Below the pieces are notes generated by a model, which did not search any database, was not told the origin of the DNA, and worked only from the letters and a program-made list of their open reading frames with translations. 23,832 nt of DNA from Rhodospirillaceae bacterium. Lineage in GTDB: Bacteria; Pseudomonadota; Alphaproteobacteria; SP197. The DNA lies in assembly GCA_018700655.1 (NCBI GenBank), contig JABIUG010000159.1:1-23832 (forward strand), given 5' to 3'. Shown piece after piece: positions 21,467-23,832 of the stretch (position 1 is its first letter; every line of letters starts with the position of its first letter). A program made the position numbers and the translations under genes.

Positions 21467-22024
21467 ATGGCGGCACTTGTCGAAATTTCTCCGCCGGAAT
21501 GGGATGTGGAGGTCGATCTGGCCTATGGCCATGACGATAACTTCATGGGCCAGGCGATTTATGCCAGACCGCGCTGTTTCCTGCACCTCGATGCTGCCGC
21601 CTGCCTGACGCTTGCGATCGGTTATGCTGGTGAACAGGGCTTGCGTCTGAAAATCACCGATGCTTTCCGTCCTTCTGAAGCGCAATGGGCGCTGTGGAAC
21701 CACACGCCCGATACGACCTATGTCGCCGACCCCAGGGGCGGCTCGCCACACAGCCGGGGCGTTGCGGTCGATGTCACGCTGATCGACGCGAACGGTGTCG
21801 AGTGCGACATGGGCGGGCCGGTCGACGATCTGACCCAGAACGGCCATCACGATGCCAAGGGTATTTCGCCGGCGCAGCGCGCCAACCGGTTTCTGCTTCT
21901 GGGCATCATGACAGCTGCCGGATTCGACTGGTATGTCAACGAATGGTGGCATTATCAGCTCTTTGTGCCGCGCCGTTATCCCGTGCTGACCGACCGCGCG
22001 GCAGGAACCGGCATGATGGGCTGA
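21467..22024 (+). CDS. ddpX: D-alanyl-D-alanine dipeptidase (VanX/DdpX family, M15D)
   Basis: This zinc dipeptidase hydrolyses D-Ala-D-Ala. In Gram-negative bacteria it is usually a nutrient- or cell-wall-recycling function rather than glycopeptide resistance. The signature SPHSRGVAVD gives zinc ligands His95 and Asp102, and EWWH gives the catalytic Glu159 and ligand His162. ITDAFRP and GMM-type ends fit the family. ATG 21467 is chosen because AAAGGA (21453-21458) lies 8 nt upstream and the 185-residue product has the family length; the frame extends upstream into unit E without support. There is no N-terminal signal sequence, so it should be cytoplasmic. It converges on the nitroreductase with a 32-nt gap. 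Confidence 0.92.
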   Translation: MAALVEISPPEWDVEVDLAYGHDDNFMGQAIYARPRCFLHLDAAACLTLAIGYAGEQGLRLKITDAFRPSEAQWALWNHTPDTTYVADPRGGSPHSRGVAVDVTLIDANGVECDMGGPVDDLTQNGHHDAKGISPAQRANRFLLLGIMTAAGFDWYVNEWWHYQLFVPRRYPVLTDRAAGTGMMG

Positions 22025-22056
22025 CAGGCCGGGGGTGTTCGATTGAAACATCTGCA

Positions 22057-22641
22057 TCAGGCGATGGTGCAGGCCTCGTCGAACGTAAAACGATAGGCCC
22101 GTGGCTCAAGACCGCTGCGATCGCCGTATCCCAGATTGACCAGAAAGTTCGAGCGAAAGCTGCTTTCGGCAAAGAAGGTCTTGTCGACCCCGGCGTTGTC
22201 GAAACCCGACATCGGGCCACAATCGAGCCCCAGCGCACGGGCCGCGATGATCAGATAGGCGCCCTGCAAGGTGGCGTTGCGAAAGGCGGTTTCCCGGGCG
22301 ACATCCTCGCTGCTGGTGAACCATGCAACGGCCTCTGCCATGAAAAGTCGCGGCAAGTGCTCGTAGAACGCCGTGTCATAGGCCAGAATGGCAACCACGG
22401 GGGCGGCCATGGTCTGTTCGACATTTGCGCCGGAAAGATGCGGTTTGAGACTTGCCTTTGCGTCATCACTCTTCACAAAGAGCACGCGCATCGGTGAGCA
22501 ATTGGCGCTGGTCGGTCCCATGCGGACAAGATCCCAGAGATGGTGCAGGGTTGCATCATCGATCGGCCGGGCGCTCCAGCGTGATACCGTGCGAGCGTCG
22601 CGAAACAGGAGATCAAGCGCGTTGTCGTCAAGCTGGTGCAT
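22057..22641 (-). CDS. nitroreductase-family protein, RutE-like (malonic semialdehyde reductase type)
   Basis: This 194-residue FMN-dependent nitroreductase-fold protein is closest to RutE/HadB-type proteins. LLFRDARTVSRW, MGPTSANCSPMR, the middle block WFTSSEDVARETAFRN, GAYLIIAARALGLDCGPMSGF and the C-terminal NLGYGD all resemble E. coli RutE, which reduces malonic semialdehyde in pyrimidine degradation. No other rut genes are nearby, so the substrate here is open and I leave the symbol blank. ATG 22641 has AGGA 8 nt upstream and is well supported. Its start codon overlaps, on the opposite strand, the presumed ATG of the deacetylase. Confidence 0.88.
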   Translation of the reverse strand: MHQLDDNALDLLFRDARTVSRWSARPIDDATLHHLWDLVRMGPTSANCSPMRVLFVKSDDAKASLKPHLSGANVEQTMAAPVVAILAYDTAFYEHLPRLFMAEAVAWFTSSEDVARETAFRNATLQGAYLIIAARALGLDCGPMSGFDNAGVDKTFFAESSFRSNFLVNLGYGDRSGLEPRAYRFTFDEACTIA

Positions 22642-23719
22642 GGCTGCGTTCCTGGCTGGGAGGCTTTTAGATGTAGCCCCGGTCCTGGCCCGTGCCAAGC
22701 GCGTGCTGCTGACAGGTGCTGCGGTGTTGTTCGCCCTGACGACACAGGCAGCTAGTGATCCAGCCTCGGCGGTGGTGCTGATGTACCACCGGTTCGGCGA
22801 GGACGCCCATCCTTCGACCAACATCCGGATCGACCAGTTCGAACAGCATATCGAGATCCTGACCAGCGGGCGCTACACGGTGCTGCCCCTTGAAGAGATC
22901 GTCCTGGCCATGGCCGAAGGCCGCCCTCTTCCCGACCGCACGGTCGCGATCACGATTGATGATACCTATCGTTCAACCCTGACCCAGGCCTTGCCGCGGC
23001 TACAGGCCGCCGGCCTGCCGTTCACGGTTTTCGTCAACACCGATTCGGTCGGGCAGGTCGGCGGTGTGCTGACCTGGGACGATGTCCGCACGCTCGAAGC
23101 TGCAGGGGTGACGATCGGCGCCCATGGCGCCGGCCATGCCCATATGGCGTTTCTGGACCGGGGTGCGATGGAAGAGGACCTGGTGCGCATGACCAGCACC
23201 TTCCTGCAGGAACTGGGCTATGTTCCGCGCCTGTTTGCCTATCCCTATGGCGAATACAGCGCCGAGCTGGTCGCCATGATCCGCGATGCCGGTTACCTCG
23301 CCGCCTTTGGCCAGCATTCCGGTGTTGCGGTCGAAACGGCCGATCTTTTCACGCTGCCGCGCTTTGCGCTGAACGAGCGTTATGGTGAGCCCGACCGATT
23401 CGCCAGCATCGTCGAGAACCTGCCCCTGCCGGCGCGCGACATCCTGCCCGAAGACATGCCCCTGCGCGGCCAGGCGTCCAACCCGCCAGCGGTCGGTTTC
23501 ACGGTGCTTGAAGATGCCGGCTCGCTCCATCGTCTGGCATGCTTTGCTTCGAATGGTGCTGACGTTGAACTCGTTGTCCTGGGTGACCGGCGGGTCGAGC
23601 TGCGCCTTGATCGTCCGTTCCCGCCCGGCCGCAGCCGGATCAACTGTACGATCCCTGCCGAAGACGGCCGTTTCCGCTGGCTCGGGATTCCGTTTCTGGT
23701 GCCCGGTGGCGAGGAGTGA
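22640..23719 (+). CDS. secreted polysaccharide deacetylase (CE4 / NodB-homology)
   Basis: This is a CE4-family deacetylase acting on N-acetylated or O-acetylated polysaccharide. The N-terminus has a signal-peptide pattern: basic RAKR, hydrophobic VLLTGAAVLFALTT and a likely cleavage near QAASD. Catalytic landmarks are VVLMYHRFG, ITIDDTYRS (the Asp pair), the zinc motif as HGAGH in IGAHGAGHAHM, and FAYPYGEY. A C-terminal ~90-residue beta-rich extension (from about PPAVGFTVLEDAG) of unknown role follows the catalytic domain. The start is uncertain: ATG 22640 has no good Shine-Dalgarno sequence and sits on the nitroreductase start, while a perfect GGGAGG at 22658-22663 precedes only an out-of-frame ATG-TAG. 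GTG 22703 is an alternative that would shorten the signal peptide. Confidence 0.85.
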   Translation: MAAFLAGRLLDVAPVLARAKRVLLTGAAVLFALTTQAASDPASAVVLMYHRFGEDAHPSTNIRIDQFEQHIEILTSGRYTVLPLEEIVLAMAEGRPLPDRTVAITIDDTYRSTLTQALPRLQAAGLPFTVFVNTDSVGQVGGVLTWDDVRTLEAAGVTIGAHGAGHAHMAFLDRGAMEEDLVRMTSTFLQELGYVPRLFAYPYGEYSAELVAMIRDAGYLAAFGQHSGVAVETADLFTLPRFALNERYGEPDRFASIVENLPLPARDILPEDMPLRGQASNPPAVGFTVLEDAGSLHRLACFASNGADVELVVLGDRRVELRLDRPFPPGRSRINCTIPAEDGRFRWLGIPFLVPGGEE

Positions 23720-23749
23720 GAGGGGTTTTTGATTTGTTTGTTCCCTCAG

Positions 23750-23811
23750 GCGCCGGGCGCTTGCTCCGCACGCTTGGTTAACGCCGCATGCGCTGCGGGC
23801 TAGCGATCGCT
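23750..23811. repeat. cluster of short GC-rich palindromes at the window end
   Basis: Within about 60 nt there are GCGCCGGGCGC (23750-23760), CGCATGCG (23785-23792) and AGCGATCGCT (23802-23811), plus the pairing CCGCA (23766-23770) / TGCGG (23794-23798). The density of symmetry suggests a structured intergenic repeat or a terminator region for the deacetylase gene. There is no U-tract after any stem. I cannot assign it to a named family. Confidence 0.35.
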
Positions 23812-23832
23812 CTGCTCCCTTGTCCGGGATGA

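Noticed and set aside
1..23832. tRNA or rRNA genes
   Set aside because: I looked through the intergenic spaces for cloverleaf-like GGTTCGA-type T-loops and rRNA segments and saw none I could support.

Overview
The window is GC-rich, densely coded DNA from an alphaproteobacterium, probably of a Rhodospirillales-like lineage; the species cannot be told from the sequence. The main evidence is the gene order rimI / fur / ornithine-lipid-type acyltransferases / miaB / phoH / ybeY / corC / lnt / XRE regulator / metK / trmB, a typical alphaproteobacterial housekeeping arrangement, together with a Fur protein that lacks the CxxC zinc motifs.

Region 1 (1-6918) is accessory and is the unusual part. 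After a short unassigned leader and a 171-bp MITE-like element with ~38-bp imperfect terminal inverted repeats, there are eight tandem, same-strand, PAPS-dependent sulfotransferase genes separated by only 2-10 nt. Five look intact (copies 2, 4, 6, 7, 8). Three are damaged, each differently: copy 1 lacks the 5'-phosphosulfate-binding N-terminus, copy 3 has an in-frame TGA at a position that is Trp in three sister copies, and copy 5 has a ~145-nt internal deletion with frameshift that removes the 3'-phosphate-binding motif. The last copy overlaps yggS by 4 nt, so the array and yggS may be co-transcribed. The acceptor of the sulfotransferases cannot be deduced, and no PAPS-synthesis genes are present.

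Region 2 (6915-9852, plus strand) holds yggS (PLP homeostasis), trpS (tryptophanyl-tRNA synthetase) and an unassigned alpha/beta-hydrolase-fold protein. The two intergenic gaps here carry palindromic elements with TAGAGC/GCTCTA-type ends.

Region 3 (9876-20229, minus strand) is the housekeeping cluster. In transcription order: fur, an OlsB-like GNAT acyltransferase and a PlsC/OlsA-like acyltransferase (probable ornithine lipid synthesis), miaB (tRNA ms2i6A), phoH, ybeY (rRNA maturation), corC, lnt (lipoprotein N-acylation), an XRE regulator, metK (SAM synthetase) and trmB (tRNA m7G46). Several neighbours overlap by 1-4 nt. MetK makes the SAM used by MiaB and TrmB. A hairpin abuts the metK Shine-Dalgarno sequence and matches no riboswitch I recognise.

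Region 4 (20230-23832) has a palindrome-filled gap upstream of fur, a TusA-like protein, rimI (minus), a VanX/DdpX-type D-Ala-D-Ala dipeptidase, a RutE-like nitroreductase (minus) and a secreted polysaccharide deacetylase. The last two genes are divergent, and their putative ATG codons share one CATG.

A family of about seven imperfect-palindrome units recurs at 7575-7712, 8899-8948, 20377-20520 and 21374-21437. Two of these loci share the same two-hairpin layout and show a compensatory base-pair change, and one copy supplies the last codons of yggS. No tRNA, rRNA or CRISPR array was seen.
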